A DNA stretch of 64,000 nucleotides from Buchnera aphidicola (Hyperomyzus lactucae) (GTDB taxonomy: Bacteria; Pseudomonadota; Gammaproteobacteria; Enterobacterales; Enterobacteriaceae), in assembly GCF_005081705.1 (NCBI RefSeq), contig NZ_CP034876.1:1-64000 (forward strand), written 5' to 3'. Under the pieces are notes generated by a model. That model saw only the letters and a list, made by a program, of their open reading frames with translations. It was not told where the DNA came from and made no database searches. A program made the position numbers and the translations under genes. The number at the start of each line of letters is the position of its first letter. Position 1 is the stretch's first letter. Below, piece by piece: positions 1 through 14,851 of this stretch.

Positions 1-63
1 TCTTTACTAATAATAATAATTAATATCATTATATTTTTTATTTTTTAATTTAAATCTAAAAGA

Positions 64-99
64 AAATAATAAAGATCTTTTTTTAAGATCTTATGTTTA
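64..99. other. oriC: Candidate DNA unwinding element of oriC next to mnmG
   Basis: Two AGATCT sites lie 13 bases apart (73-78 and 86-91) in an almost pure A/T stretch. Each starts an imperfect match to the E. coli oriC 13-mer (GATCTNTTNTTTT). The minus-strand copy running from 77 down to about 63 and the plus-strand copies at 74-86 and 87-99 each match at about 11 of 13 positions. In E. coli the 13-mers lie on the gidA side of oriC, which is the position seen here. No DnaA box was found in bases 1-173; boxes would be expected before base 1. The same bases also form a perfect 8-bp hairpin (72-92). The origin assignment is inference. Confidence 0.4.
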
Positions 100-173
100 A
101 TCTTTAACATGTGTTATCTTTAATATAATATTAATATTATATAAATAATGTCTGATGTTTTAAAAGGTCTTGT

Positions 174-2060
174 ATGTCGAACTTAAAAAATTTTGATGTC
201 ATTGTTATTGGAGCAGGACATGCTGGCACCGAAGCAGCTATGGCTTCAGCAAGAATGGGTTGTAGAACATTGTTATTGACTCAAAAAATTGCAGATATAG
301 GTGTACTATCATGTAATCCAGCAATTGGAGGGATTGGAAAAAGTCATTTAGTTAAGGAAATAGATGCATTAGGTGGTGTGATGGCTGAAGCCATTGATTA
401 TTCGGGCATTCAATTTAGAGTCTTAAATTCCAAAAAAGGTCCTGCGGTAAGATCTACTAGAGCTCAAGCTGATAGAGTCCTGTATCATGAAGTTGTAAAA
501 AAAATGTTAAAAAAACAAAATAATCTATTTATTTTAGAAGAGGAAGTTAAGGACTTAATTTTCAAAAATTATACTGTTTCAGGTGTTTTGACAAAAAATG
601 AATGTAATTTTTATTCAAAGTCAGTTGTATTAGCAACAGGAACTTTTTTAGGTGGAAAAATACATATAGGTCTACATAGTTATTCTGCTGGTAGAATGGG
701 AGATAAGTCTTCTATAGATTTATCTGTTCGTCTACGAGAACTATCTTTGCGAGTTAATCGATTAAAGACAGGAACTCCACCCAGAATTGATATTAATAGT
801 ATCAATTTTGATAATTTATTTGTACAGTATGGAGATGTTCCTATTCCAGTTTTTTCATTTATGGGTAATATTTCTAATCATCCCGAACAAATACCATGTT
901 ATATAACGCATACGAATGAAAAAACACATCAGATTATACGTGATAATTTAGATAAAAGTCCAATATATACAGGTTTTATAAAAGGTTCAGGACCCCGATA
1001 TTGTCCATCTATTGAAGATAAAATTGTACGTTTTTCTGATAGAAATTCGCATCAAATATTTTTAGAACCTGAAGGATTATCTAGTATTAAAATATATCCC
1101 AATGGTATTTCAACTAGTTTGCCCTTAGAAATTCAGGAAAAAATAGTTAATTCTATCAAAGGTTTAGAAAGTGCCAAAATTATTAGTCCTGGATATGCTG
1201 TTGAGTATGATTTTTTTGATCCAAAAGATTTAAATCTTACTTTAGAAAGTAAGTTGATCAAGGGATTGTTTTTTGCCGGTCAAATTAATGGAACAACTGG
1301 TTATGAGGAAGCAGCTTCTCAAGGATTATTAGCGGGTTTGAATGCGGGATTAAATTCAATGAATATTGAAAGCTGGTTTCCTAGACGAGATCAAGCTTAT
1401 TTAGGTGTTTTAATAGATGATCTTACTACACAAGGTACACAAGAACCATATCGAATGTTTACTTCACGTGCAGAATATCGATTAATTTTAAGAGAAGACA
1501 ATGCAGATTTACGTTTAACAGAAATTGGTCGTAAATTTGGTTTGGTTAACGATTTAAGATGGAGTCGTTATAATGAAAAATTATTGAATATTGAAACAGA
1601 AACTAATCGTTTTAAAAAAATTAAGATTTATCCTAAATCGTCTGATGCTGATATTTTAAGCCAATCATATAATGTCAATGTGATGAAGGAAACAAATATA
1701 ATTGAACTCTTAAAAAGACCAGAAATTACATGTAAAAGATTAGAATCTTTAGAAATTTTTAACGTGGAAAATTCTGATCCTGAAGCTATAGAACAGATAG
1801 AAAATACAATTAAATATGAAGGTTATATTAAACGACAATCTGAAGAAATTAATCGACATGTAAAAAATGAAAATACTTTTTTACCACCAATTTGTGATTA
1901 TAGCAAAATCAAAGGATTATCTTATGAAGCTATTAAAAAATTAAATGATTATAAGCCAGTTTCTATTGGTCAGGCATCACGAATTTCTGGTATAACTCCA
2001 GCTTGTATATCAATTTTATTGATTTATTTAAAAAAGAAATCTTATGAACATATTTCATAA
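174..2060 (+). CDS. mnmG: tRNA uridine-5-carboxymethylaminomethyl modification enzyme MnmG (GidA)
   Basis: This FAD-dependent enzyme works with MnmE to put the carboxymethylaminomethyl group on the wobble uridine of several tRNAs. The N-terminal dinucleotide-binding motif [10 protein letters not shown] is at about residues 12-21, followed by the family signature [10 protein letters not shown] near residues 47-56. A second signature, [13 protein letters not shown], is near residue 368. At 628 aa it matches the 629 aa E. coli protein over its whole length. The ATG at 174 gives the normal N-terminus. In E. coli rsmG and atpI follow; both are missing and atpB comes 122 bases later. Its partner mnmE is also in this window. 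Confidence 0.97.
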   Translation: MSNLKNFDVIVIGAGHAGTEAAMASARMGCRTLLLTQKIADIGVLSCNPAIGGIGKSHLVKEIDALGGVMAEAIDYSGIQFRVLNSKKGPAVRSTRAQADRVLYHEVVKKMLKKQNNLFILEEEVKDLIFKNYTVSGVLTKNECNFYSKSVVLATGTFLGGKIHIGLHSYSAGRMGDKSSIDLSVRLRELSLRVNRLKTGTPPRIDINSINFDNLFVQYGDVPIPVFSFMGNISNHPEQIPCYITHTNEKTHQIIRDNLDKSPIYTGFIKGSGPRYCPSIEDKIVRFSDRNSHQIFLEPEGLSSIKIYPNGISTSLPLEIQEKIVNSIKGLESAKIISPGYAVEYDFFDPKDLNLTLESKLIKGLFFAGQINGTTGYEEAASQGLLAGLNAGLNSMNIESWFPRRDQAYLGVLIDDLTTQGTQEPYRMFTSRAEYRLILREDNADLRLTEIGRKFGLVNDLRWSRYNEKLLNIETETNRFKKIKIYPKSSDADILSQSYNVNVMKETNIIELLKRPEITCKRLESLEIFNVENSDPEAIEQIENTIKYEGYIKRQSEEINRHVKNENTFLPPICDYSKIKGLSYEAIKKLNDYKPVSIGQASRISGITPACISILLIYLKKKSYEHIS

Positions 2061-2167
2061 TATTTTTATATTAAATTTATTTTTATTTAAAATAAATAAT
2101 AATTTTTTAAAAGTAACTGTTTGCTGGATATATTTTTTTTATTGTATAATCTTTTTTAAAATTATAA

Positions 2168-3004
<837 letters not shown>

Positions 3005-3025
3005 AATCTATTGTGATTTTATTAA

Positions 3026-3280
<255 letters not shown>

Positions 3281-3337
3281 TTCTTTTATTTGTGTGTGTT
3301 TAAAAAATAATACATATTATTTTTGGTTTTTAAAGAA

Positions 3338-3370
3338 AATCTTTACGTTTTTTTAGATAACGTAAAGATT
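3338..3370 (+). terminator. 12-bp perfect hairpin between atpE and atpF (possible attenuator or mRNA 3' end)
   Basis: AATCTTTACGTT at 3338-3349 pairs perfectly with AACGTAAAGATT at 3359-3370 around a 9-base loop, and AATTTTTC follows. It lies in the 122-base atpE-atpF gap. It could act as a weak terminator or as a barrier to 3' exonucleases, raising subunit c relative to downstream subunits. This role is inference from position. Confidence 0.5.
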
Positions 3371-3402
3371 AATTTTTCATTTAATAGAGAAGGTGCATTA
3401 CT

Positions 3403-3894
3403 GTGAATATTAATGCGACAATTCTTGGACAAGCTATTTCATTTTTTTTATTTGTTTGGTTTTGTATGAAGTATATTTGGCCCCCTATTATTTTAGCTAT
3501 TGAAACTAGGCAAAATGAAATTCAAGTATCATTAATCAATGTTAAAAAAGCTCAAGATGATTTATATGCGATTCAAAAAAAAATAGATAATGAAGTGAAA
3601 GAAGCTAAAAAAAGAGCTTCCAGTATTTTAAACGAAGCAAATAAACAAAAAGTATTGATTTTAGAAGAAGCTAGGAAAGATGCTTTGGAAGCAAGTAATA
3701 AAATTATTATGAATACTCAATCAGAAATTGATATTAAAATTATACATGCAAGAAAAAAATTACATAAAGAAATAGTAGACTTATCCATTTCTATAGCAGA
3801 AAAAATTATTAAGAAAAATATTTCTAAAAATGATAATCAAGATTTAGTGAACGAATTAATTATTTCTTTATCACAAGTAAAAAATTACAGGTAA
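3403..3894 (+). CDS. atpF: ATP synthase F0 subunit b
   Basis: Subunit b is the peripheral stalk that links subunit a to the F1 head. The 163 aa protein has one N-terminal membrane helix (about residues 7-27, conserved FFLFVWFCMKYIWPP) and a long charged coiled coil. The start is GTG at 3403, the same unusual start codon as in E. coli atpF, with GAAGG upstream. It is separated from atpE by the hairpin at 3338-3370 and followed by atpH after 7 bases. It is slightly longer than the 156 aa E. coli protein because of its lysine-rich C-terminus. Confidence 0.95.
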   Translation: MNINATILGQAISFFLFVWFCMKYIWPPIILAIETRQNEIQVSLINVKKAQDDLYAIQKKIDNEVKEAKKRASSILNEANKQKVLILEEARKDALEASNKIIMNTQSEIDIKIIHARKKLHKEIVDLSISIAEKIIKKNISKNDNQDLVNELIISLSQVKNYR

Positions 3895-3901
3895 AAAATT
3901 A

Positions 3902-4435
3902 ATGTCAGTAGAAGATACTATTTCTAGACCTTATGCTCGAGCAATTTTTGAAACTGCCATTCAAACTAATTCTATTGAAGAATGGAAAAATATTTTAATT
4001 TTTATAAATACGATTGCTTCTTATGGAAAAATAAAAAATTTTTTATCTAGTTCTCTTTCACCTAAATATCTATCAACAGTATTTATTGAGATTAGTAGAG
4101 ATATTATTGACGACAATGCAATAAATTTAATAAAATTACTAGCAGAAAATAAACGTTTTAAAATATTAAATAATATTTTAGAAAAATTTCTAAAATTAGA
4201 AGCATCTTATAAAAATATTATTATTATTGAATTAATTTCAGCATTTCCTTTGAAAGAAAAAGAAATTAAAAAAATACGTGAGAAATTAGAACAATATTTA
4301 TTGAGAAAAACTAAATTGATATGTAAAGTCGATCCTAATATAATTAATGGTGTCATTATAAAATTTAATAATATGGTTGTTAATTTATCTGTTCAAAATT
4401 ATCTTAAACAACTATCTGACGCTTTACATTCTTAA
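3902..4435 (+). CDS. atpH: ATP synthase F1 subunit delta
   Basis: Delta joins the peripheral stalk (subunit b) to the top of the F1 head. The 177 aa product has the same length as the E. coli protein and starts with the family signature TISRPYARAIFE (residues 5-16). The helical N-terminal domain is conserved, while the C-terminal part is lysine- and isoleucine-rich, which is typical of the base bias of this genome. It lies between atpF (7 bases before) and atpA (11 bases after), so it is certainly cotranscribed and probably translationally coupled. Confidence 0.95.
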   Translation: MSVEDTISRPYARAIFETAIQTNSIEEWKNILIFINTIASYGKIKNFLSSSLSPKYLSTVFIEISRDIIDDNAINLIKLLAENKRFKILNNILEKFLKLEASYKNIIIIELISAFPLKEKEIKKIREKLEQYLLRKTKLICKVDPNIINGVIIKFNNMVVNLSVQNYLKQLSDALHS

Positions 4436-4446
4436 GAGAATAATAT

Positions 4447-5985
4447 ATGCGATTAAATTCTACAGAAATCAGTAAATTAATTAAAGAAAGAATAGCTCAA
4501 TTTGATGTATTTAATCAATCATATAATGAAGGTACTATTATTTCTGTAAGTGATGGTATCATAAGAATTAATGGTCTTTCTAACGTGATGTTAGGTGAAA
4601 TGATTGCACTTCCTGACGATCAATATGCTATTGCTTTGAATATAGAAAGAGATACAGTTGGTGCAGTAGTTATGGGGCCTTACATTAATGTTACTGAAGG
4701 AACTAAAGTACAGTGTACGGGGAGAATTTTAGAAGTTCCTGTAGGTTATAATTTATTAGGTCGAGTAGTAAATGCATTAGGTTCTCCGATTGATGGAAAA
4801 AATTCTATAAAACATGATATTTATTATCCAGTAGAAACAAATGCACCTGGAGTGATCGAACGTCAGTCAATTAATCAACCAATTCAAACTGGTTATAAAG
4901 TCATAGATGCAATGATTCCTATTGGTCGAGGACAACGTGAGTTGATTATTGGTGATAGACAAACAGGGAAAACTGCTCTTGCAGTAGATACTATTATCAA
5001 TCAAAAAAAATCTGGCATTAGATGTGTGTATGTTGCTATTGGGCAAAAACTTTCCACAATTATTAATGTTGTTAAAAAACTAGAAGAAAATAATGCTTTA
5101 TTTAATACAATTATAGTAGTTGCATCCGCTTCAGAAGCCGCTTCTTTACAGTATTTAGCACCATATTCCGGTTGTGCAATGGCAGAATTTTTTCGCAATC
5201 AAGGCAAAGATGCTTTAATTGTTTATGACGATCTTTCAAAGCATGCAATGGCTTATCGTCAAATTTCTTTATTATTACGTAGACCACCAGGTAGAGAAGC
5301 TTTTCCTGGTGATATATTTTATCTTCACTCTCGTTTATTAGAAAGAGCATCTCGTGTTTCTTCAGAATTTGTACAGAAGGTGAGCAAAAACAAAATTACT
5401 GGAAAAACAGGTTCAATTACAGCTTTGCCTATTATTGAAACACAATCTGGAGATGTTTCTGCTTTTGTTCCTACTAATGTTATTTCTATTACTGATGGCC
5501 AAATTTTTTTAGAATCAAACTTATTTAATTCGGGTGTTCGTCCCGCTGTAAACCCTGGTATATCTGTTTCTCGCGTAGGTAGTGCTGCACAAAGTAAAAT
5601 TATTAAAAAATTATCTTCTGGAATTCGTACAGCGTTGGCTCAATTTCAAGAATTAGCAGCTTTTTCTCAATTTTCATCTGATTTAGATGATGCCACTAGA
5701 AAACAATTAAATCATGGTCAAAAGATTACAGAACTATTAAAGCAAAAACAATATTCAGCTATGTCAGTTGCTGAACAAGGACTCATACTTTTTGTGGCAG
5801 AAAATAATTTTCTTGATAATATTTCTGTACATGAAATCTCAAGATTTGAAAAAGAAATATTACTTTATGCTAAGAGTTATTATTCTGAACTTATAAATAG
5901 TATTAATAAAGAAGGTAATTTTAATACAGCTATAGAACAAGAATTTATACAATTAATTACTAATTTTAAAAAAAATCAATTTTAA
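4447..5985 (+). CDS. atpA: ATP synthase F1 subunit alpha
   Basis: Alpha is the non-catalytic nucleotide-binding subunit of the F1 hexamer. The 512 aa protein has the N-terminal beta-barrel, the Walker A loop GDRQTGKTA (about residues 169-177), the Walker B region [10 protein letters not shown], and the alpha/beta signature [14 protein letters not shown]. It is one residue shorter than the 513 aa E. coli protein. No key residue appears to be missing. It is followed by atpG after 35 bases. Confidence 0.97.
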   Translation: MRLNSTEISKLIKERIAQFDVFNQSYNEGTIISVSDGIIRINGLSNVMLGEMIALPDDQYAIALNIERDTVGAVVMGPYINVTEGTKVQCTGRILEVPVGYNLLGRVVNALGSPIDGKNSIKHDIYYPVETNAPGVIERQSINQPIQTGYKVIDAMIPIGRGQRELIIGDRQTGKTALAVDTIINQKKSGIRCVYVAIGQKLSTIINVVKKLEENNALFNTIIVVASASEAASLQYLAPYSGCAMAEFFRNQGKDALIVYDDLSKHAMAYRQISLLLRRPPGREAFPGDIFYLHSRLLERASRVSSEFVQKVSKNKITGKTGSITALPIIETQSGDVSAFVPTNVISITDGQIFLESNLFNSGVRPAVNPGISVSRVGSAAQSKIIKKLSSGIRTALAQFQELAAFSQFSSDLDDATRKQLNHGQKITELLKQKQYSAMSVAEQGLILFVAENNFLDNISVHEISRFEKEILLYAKSYYSELINSINKEGNFNTAIEQEFIQLITNFKKNQF

Positions 5986-6020
5986 ATAAATATAATCAAG
6001 TAAGTTAAAAAGAGATAATA

Positions 6021-6893
6021 GTGACTAGTATAAAAGAGATAAAAGATCAAATATCTAGTGTAATTAACACAAAAAAAATTACTAAAGCCATGGAAATGGT
6101 TGCAGTTTCTAAAATGAGAAAAACTGAAGAAAGAATGAAATCTGGTCGTCCATATGCTGAGATCATCAGGAAAGTTATTGATCATGTTGTACAAGGAAGT
6201 TTAGAATATAAACATAGTTATTTAGAAAATAGAGATATTAAACGTATCGGAATCATTATAATATCTACTGATAGAGGATTATGTGGAAGTTTAAATACTA
6301 ATCTTTTTAAACAAGTATTATTTAAAATTCAGAAGTTTGCTAAAATAAATATTCCATGTGATTTAATATTATTTGGTTTAAAAAGTTTATCTGTATTTAA
6401 AGCATGCGGAAGCAATATTCTTTCTCAGGTAACTCATTTAGGAGAAAATCCTAATGTATTAGAATTAATTAAATCTGTTAAAATTATTCTAGAAGAATAT
6501 CAGCGTCAACATATTGATAAAATTTTTATTGCTTATAATAAATTTTATAATAAAATGTTACAACAGCCTAAAATTATTCAATTGTTGCCTTTATCAAGAA
6601 TAAATCTTCAAAATGTTAGTAGTAAAAAATGGGATTATTTATATGAACCAGAATCTAAATTAATTTTAGATACTTTATTTAATCGATATATTGAATCTCA
6701 AGTATATCAAAGTATTTTAGAAAATATAGCAAGTGAACAAGCAGCCCGTATGATTGCCATGAAAACAGCAACAGATAATAGTGCTAATCGTATTAAAGAA
6801 TTACAACTAGTCTATAATAAAGTTCGTCAAGCTAATATTACGCAAGAATTGACTGAAATTGTAGCAGGTGCATCAGCAGTTTCAATAGATTAA
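6021..6893 (+). CDS. atpG: ATP synthase F1 subunit gamma
   Basis: Gamma is the central rotor shaft of F1. The two long terminal helices of the family are clear: the N-terminal KKITKAMEMVAVSKMRK (around residues 18-34) and the C-terminal helix containing LVYNKVRQANITQELTEIV. The start is GTG at 6021 preceded by AAGAGA. The 290 aa length compares with 287 in E. coli. It lies between atpA and atpD with short gaps and belongs to the same transcript. Confidence 0.96.
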   Translation: MTSIKEIKDQISSVINTKKITKAMEMVAVSKMRKTEERMKSGRPYAEIIRKVIDHVVQGSLEYKHSYLENRDIKRIGIIIISTDRGLCGSLNTNLFKQVLFKIQKFAKINIPCDLILFGLKSLSVFKACGSNILSQVTHLGENPNVLELIKSVKIILEEYQRQHIDKIFIAYNKFYNKMLQQPKIIQLLPLSRINLQNVSSKKWDYLYEPESKLILDTLFNRYIESQVYQSILENIASEQAARMIAMKTATDNSANRIKELQLVYNKVRQANITQELTEIVAGASAVSID

Positions 6894-8315
<1,422 letters not shown>

Positions 8316-8341
8316 TTTTTTAAAAACATTTGGATGTATTT

Positions 8342-8758
8342 ATGAATTTTTATTTAGATATAGTGAGTCTAAAAAAACGTATATTTTCTGGTTTTGTAAA
8401 GAAAATACGTGTATCTGGAAGTGAAGGGGAACTAGGTATTTATCCAGGACATGCTCAATTATTAAGTATAATTAAGCCCGGTGGAGTATATATTTCTCAT
8501 ATAGAAAATAAAAAAAAAGAATATATTTACGTGTCAGGGGGAATATTAGAAGTTCAACCCACTATTGTATTTATTTTAGCAGATGTTGCCATTCATGCTA
8601 TAAATTTAGATAGAGAACGTATTTTACAAACAAAAAAAAACGCCGAAGAAGACATTAATAGAAAAAATACAAAAATTAAACAAGACGATATTTTATTAAA
8701 AATTTCTAAAGAAATAGCCAAATTACGCGTTTTGGAAATGATGGATAAATTTAAATGA
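8342..8758 (+). CDS. atpC: ATP synthase F1 subunit epsilon
   Basis: Epsilon sits at the foot of the rotor and regulates F1 activity. The 138 aa protein has the N-terminal beta-sandwich with the signature [16 protein letters not shown] and two C-terminal helices. A TTG four codons upstream (8330) is in frame but overlaps the ribosome site TTTGGATG, so the ATG at 8342 is chosen; it gives the E. coli-like N-terminus. A run of nine A lies in the C-terminal half (8632-8640). It is the last gene of the operon and is followed by a GC-rich hairpin. In E. coli glmUS follow here; in this genome they lie elsewhere. Confidence 0.94.
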   Translation: MNFYLDIVSLKKRIFSGFVKKIRVSGSEGELGIYPGHAQLLSIIKPGGVYISHIENKKKEYIYVSGGILEVQPTIVFILADVAIHAINLDRERILQTKKNAEEDINRKNTKIKQDDILLKISKEIAKLRVLEMMDKFK

Positions 8759-8771
8759 ATAATCATTGTTC

Positions 8772-8793
8772 GCGGCTGGTTTTTTCCTGCCGC
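8772..8793 (+). terminator. Intrinsic terminator after the atp operon
   Basis: GCGGC at 8772-8776 pairs with GCCGC at 8789-8793 and is extended inward by GG/CC across a T-T mismatch, with a T-rich loop. A T-rich stretch follows on the plus strand. It is the only GC-rich island nearby and lies in the 50-base gap between the convergent atpC and gyrB. It fits termination of the atp operon best. Confidence 0.75.
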
Positions 8794-8808
8794 AATTTTA
8801 AAATTTTT

Positions 8809-11235
<2,427 letters not shown>

Positions 11236-11342
11236 TTAAATTAAAAATAATTATTAATCTTAGTGTATTTTTCTATGATAAAATAAACAGTCTGCAATAA
11301 TTGGTAATTGTTTATTGTTTTATACAATTTAAATTAAAACAA

Positions 11343-12443
11343 TTACCGTTTTAATAACATTACGACATATGCTATTGAAGTATCATTTTCAGCTTCTATT
11401 TGTATAGAGTTATTAATATCGTTTATATACAAAAATATATTTTCGCTAGTAATAGAATTTAATATATCTAATATATAATAAACATTAATTGATATTTCTA
11501 CTTTGTTGCCAGAATAATTAATCATAAATGTATCTTGTGCTGTTTCTTCTTCTTGATTATCAGATAATACTGTAAATTGACCGTTTCTGATATGCATTTC
11601 TATCCCGCAAAATTTTTCATGTGATAAAATTGCAGCACGTGATAGTGATTGTTTTAATAATTTACTGTTAAAAACAATAGGATTGTTTTTTATTTTTAGT
11701 AATACACTTTGATAGTCAGGATATTCTCCTTCAATTAATTGTGCAGTAAAAATTAATTCTTCTATGTATATTCTAATGTTATTTTTTCCAATTAAAATAC
11801 GTATTAATTGCGGTTGAACATTTAATAATCTATATAATTCAACAATTCCTTTTCTTGGAACAACTATAGAAAAAGGGATTATATCTTCTTTTAAAAAAGT
11901 TTGTGCTATTGCTAGACGATAGCCATCTGTAGCAACTGCATAAAAAAATGCACCCTTTTTTTCTAATAACATGCCATTAAGATAATATCGTACATCTTGT
12001 TTCCCCATTGAAAATTGAGTTTTTTCAATCATTTTTTTTAAAATATTTGAAGATATATAAAATTCTGAAACATGATAAAAATCATTATTATTTGGAAAGT
12101 TATCAGAAGGTAAAGTAGTTAATATATATATGCTGTTATGAGAAATAATATGCATTTTATTTTTTTTTAAATGCATTTTAATATTTGATAATTCCAATGA
12201 ATTTCGACAAATATCTAATAGTTTTCGACCAGCAATTGTTGTACTTCCTGATATATTATTATTTGATATTTTAATATTAGATATTAATTCTATTTCTAAA
12301 TTTGTTGTTGTTAATGACAAGATTCCATCTTTTATAGTGATTAATATATTTTCTAAAATGGGAAAAGAAGTATTTTTTGTAAGCAAGCGATTTATTTTTT
12401 GTAAATGTTTAATTAAAATAGTATTCTTAATTTTAAATTTCAT
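11343..12443 (-). CDS. dnaN: DNA polymerase III beta sliding clamp
   Basis: The beta clamp encircles DNA and tethers the replicative polymerase. The 366 aa length is identical to E. coli. Conserved stretches include [16 protein letters not shown] and VATDGYRLA, and the C-terminal AYVVMLLKR corresponds to the E. coli MPMRL end. The gene begins only 4 bases after dnaA stops, so the two are cotranscribed and probably coupled. In E. coli recF would follow; here gyrB does. Confidence 0.97.
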   Translation of the reverse strand: MKFKIKNTILIKHLQKINRLLTKNTSFPILENILITIKDGILSLTTTNLEIELISNIKISNNNISGSTTIAGRKLLDICRNSLELSNIKMHLKKNKMHIISHNSIYILTTLPSDNFPNNNDFYHVSEFYISSNILKKMIEKTQFSMGKQDVRYYLNGMLLEKKGAFFYAVATDGYRLAIAQTFLKEDIIPFSIVVPRKGIVELYRLLNVQPQLIRILIGKNNIRIYIEELIFTAQLIEGEYPDYQSVLLKIKNNPIVFNSKLLKQSLSRAAILSHEKFCGIEMHIRNGQFTVLSDNQEEETAQDTFMINYSGNKVEISINVYYILDILNSITSENIFLYINDINNSIQIEAENDTSIAYVVMLLKR

Positions 12444-12447
12444 ATGA

Positions 12448-13809
12448 TCACACTGATAAAGTTCTAATTAAATTTGAAAAATCTTTTTTAATATCGTGAC
12501 TTTCTTCCTTTAATTGCTCAATTTTACGACAAGCATGTAGTACCGTTGTATGATCTCGTCCGCTAAAAGCATCTCCAATTTCGGGTAGACTGTGATTAGT
12601 GAGTTTTTTTGCCATTGCCATAGCCATTTGTCTTGGACGAGCCACTGAACGTGAGCGTCTTTTCGATAATAAATCAGTAACTTTAATTTTGTAATATTCT
12701 GCTACTGTTTTCTGAATATTATCAATTGTAATAATTTTATGTTGCAGAGCAAGTATATCTCGAAGTGCTTCACGAACAAATTCTACAGTAATAGGACGAT
12801 GAGTAAAACGAGAATTAACAATAACACGATTCAGAGCACCTTCTAATTCACGTACGTTAGATCTTAAACGTTTAGCAATAAAAAAAGCTACTTCATTAGA
12901 TAATAAAATATTATTTTCATCAGCTTTTTTGATAAGAATAGCTACTCTAGTTTCAAGTTCTGGTGGATCTATTGCTACTGTAAGACCCCAACCAAATCGT
13001 GATTTCAGACGTTCTTCAACGCCATTGATTTCTTTAGGATAGCGATCAGAAGTTAAAATAATTTGTTGATTTCCTTCTAATAGAGAATTAAAGGTATGAA
13101 AAAATTCTTCCTGTGAACGTTCCTTATGAGCAAAAAATTGAATATCATCAATTAGTAATGCATCAACAGAACGATAGTATAATTTAAATTTTTCGATAGC
13201 GTTGTTTTTTAATGCTTTTACCATGTCTTGTACAAAACGTTCAGAATGCATATAAATAATTTTAATATCATATTTATATGCTAAAATTCCATTTCCAATT
13301 GCATGAAGTAAATGAGTTTTCCCTAATCCTGTTCCACCGTATAAGAATAATGGATTATAAGAGTTACCTGGATTATGAGCTACTTGAAATGCTGCAGCTC
13401 GTGCAAGTTGATTAGATTTTCCTTCGATAAAATTCTCAAAATTATATTTTTTGTTAATATTAGAACGATAAGATGAATTTTTAAATACTGGTATCTTATC
13501 CCAGATTATTTTTTTTCGTTTATTAGAATTATCTAAAATATTTCTTTTGATTTTTTTTTCTTTATAATTTTGATATATTTCAAATTTTATTAATGGAGGA
13601 TTAGAACCACATAAATCTTGTAGTATTTTTTTAAAAAAAATTAAATATTTATCTTGCACCCAATCTAAAACAAATTTATTTGGAGCATATATTTCTAAGA
13701 TATTATTGTTTAGTTTGGCCTTCAGAGAGCGTATCCACATACTAAACTCTGTGGTTGGCAGCTCATCCTGTAACCGGTCAAGACACTGTTTCCAAAGACA
13801 AAGTGACAC
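12448..13809 (-). CDS. dnaA: Chromosomal replication initiator DnaA
   Basis: DnaA is the AAA+ protein that opens the origin. Visible parts are the N-terminal DnaB-interaction domain, a shortened and lysine-rich linker, the Walker A loop GGTGLGKTH, Walker [10 protein letters not shown], and the C-terminal DNA-binding signature [14 protein letters not shown]. The start chosen is GTG at 13809, which reads GTG-TCA-CTT exactly as in E. coli dnaA, with GGAG six bases before it. A TTG four codons upstream overlaps that ribosome site and is not a likely start. The product is 453 aa (467 in E. coli, the difference being the linker). Confidence 0.96.
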   Translation of the reverse strand: MSLCLWKQCLDRLQDELPTTEFSMWIRSLKAKLNNNILEIYAPNKFVLDWVQDKYLIFFKKILQDLCGSNPPLIKFEIYQNYKEKKIKRNILDNSNKRKKIIWDKIPVFKNSSYRSNINKKYNFENFIEGKSNQLARAAAFQVAHNPGNSYNPLFLYGGTGLGKTHLLHAIGNGILAYKYDIKIIYMHSERFVQDMVKALKNNAIEKFKLYYRSVDALLIDDIQFFAHKERSQEEFFHTFNSLLEGNQQIILTSDRYPKEINGVEERLKSRFGWGLTVAIDPPELETRVAILIKKADENNILLSNEVAFFIAKRLRSNVRELEGALNRVIVNSRFTHRPITVEFVREALRDILALQHKIITIDNIQKTVAEYYKIKVTDLLSKRRSRSVARPRQMAMAMAKKLTNHSLPEIGDAFSGRDHTTVLHACRKIEQLKEESHDIKKDFSNLIRTLSV

Positions 13810-14220
13810 GGTAGACTCCAAGCGAACAAAATTAATAAAAAATAAAATTTGGAAAATTCTTGTTCTTTATACATTTATTTTGATATATATAATTTATATA
13901 AAATTATTTATATAAAATTATATTATTTTACATTAAAAGTTATACAATTTAAGGTTGGTGAGTATAACGAAAAGGATGTAATATATTGTTAAGATATTTT
14001 ATTTATCTCAAGAAGTGATTTTTAGATGTAATATTGTATTTATAAATAAAAATATAGTTATCATACCAGAATACAATATTAAAAATATTTTTTCTGATGA
14101 TTGTTTTTATAATAAACTATTTAAGTAAAGTTAATTGACTATATTCTTTAGAATAATTACTCTTAGTAAGAGTGATTTTATAAACAACATTTAATGAAAA
14201 ATGATCAGGTGAATATTAAA
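13810..14220. promoter_or_regulatory. Divergent dnaA-rpmH intergenic region
   Basis: These 411 bases separate dnaA (minus) from rpmH (plus) and must hold both promoters. They are almost all A/T. I found no DnaA box within one mismatch of TTATNCACA. Visible structure is a 12-bp inverted repeat (14029-14081) and a small ACTCTT/AAGAGT hairpin (14159-14173) in the probable rpmH leader. A TTGACT hexamer at 14135-14140 could be a -35 element, but no well-spaced -10 stands out. No credible open reading frame lies here. Confidence 0.6.
14029..14081. repeat. 12-bp perfect inverted repeat upstream of rpmH
   Basis: TAATATTGTATT at 14029-14040 is the exact reverse complement of AATACAATATTA at 14070-14081, with a 29-base spacer. 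It lies midway between dnaA and rpmH and is not explained by a gene. It could be a leader hairpin or a protein-binding palindrome; chance is also possible in such AT-rich DNA. Confidence 0.45.
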
Positions 14221-14364
14221 ATGAAAAGAACTTTTCAACCATCAATATTAAAACGTAATCGTTCACACGGTTTTAGAATTCGAATGGCAACAAAAAATGG
14301 TCGTTATATTTTATCACGCAGACGTGCTAAATTAAGAACACGTTTAACTGTTTCTAGTAAATAG
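14221..14364 (+). CDS. rpmH: Ribosomal protein L34
   Basis: L34 is a small, very basic protein of the 50S subunit. The 47-codon frame begins [19 protein letters not shown] and ends with an arginine-rich [12 protein letters not shown] segment, as in E. coli (46 aa). Its small size makes it easy to miss. It is divergent from dnaA and followed by rnpA after 13 bases, the standard rpmH-rnpA pair. Confidence 0.97.
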   Translation: MKRTFQPSILKRNRSHGFRIRMATKNGRYILSRRRAKLRTRLTVSSK

Positions 14365-14377
14365 AAGGTTAAGTATT

Positions 14378-14722
14378 GTGTTTAATTATTTTTTTACAAA
14401 ACAATTACGATTAACAAACTCTATAAATTTTCGACATGTTTTTAGTAAACCTTTTAAACAAAATACTTCAGAAATAAGCATTCTAGGACGTGTAAATTTA
14501 CTAGAGCATCCTAGACTAGGTCTGAGCATACCTCGTAAAAATATTAAGTACGCTCATAATAGAAATTTAATCAAGCGATTAATTCGGGAAACTTTTCGTT
14601 TATTACAACACAAGTTAATTTCAATGGATTATATAGTTATAGCAAAAAAAAATATTCTTTATTTAAATAATAAAAATGTAATAGATAAATTGAATAACTT
14701 ATGGTCACATTATCATAGATAA
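14378..14722 (+). CDS. rnpA: Ribonuclease P protein component
   Basis: RnpA is the protein cofactor of RNase P, which matures tRNA 5' ends. The 114 aa protein has the family core RLGLSIPRKNIKYAHNRNL followed by IKRLIRETFR, containing the RNA-binding RNR signature. The start is GTG at 14378, the start codon also used in E. coli, and the length compares with 119 aa. In E. coli the small gene yidD sits between rnpA and yidC. Here only 129 AT-rich bases separate them and no yidD is visible. Confidence 0.95.
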   Translation: MFNYFFTKQLRLTNSINFRHVFSKPFKQNTSEISILGRVNLLEHPRLGLSIPRKNIKYAHNRNLIKRLIRETFRLLQHKLISMDYIVIAKKNILYLNNKNVIDKLNNLWSHYHR

Positions 14723-14851
14723 TTTTATTTTTTAAAATAAAAAAATATTTTATAAAAAATTTATCATTTTATATTTTTTTTAATATCATTTAAATGCAGA
14801 TTGATGTGATTATTTACCTTTAAATGTTAAAGATAAAAGTGAATATTAATT

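Noticed and set aside
13706..13915. 69-codon plus-strand frame over the dnaA start
   Set aside because: It is mostly antisense to conserved dnaA codons and continues into A/T-rich spacer; no similarity recognised.
13810..14220. Possible oriC with DnaA boxes between dnaA and rpmH
   Set aside because: The best candidates (TTATACATT, TTATACAAT) each miss TTATNCACA at two positions; the region before mnmG fits an enterobacterial origin better.
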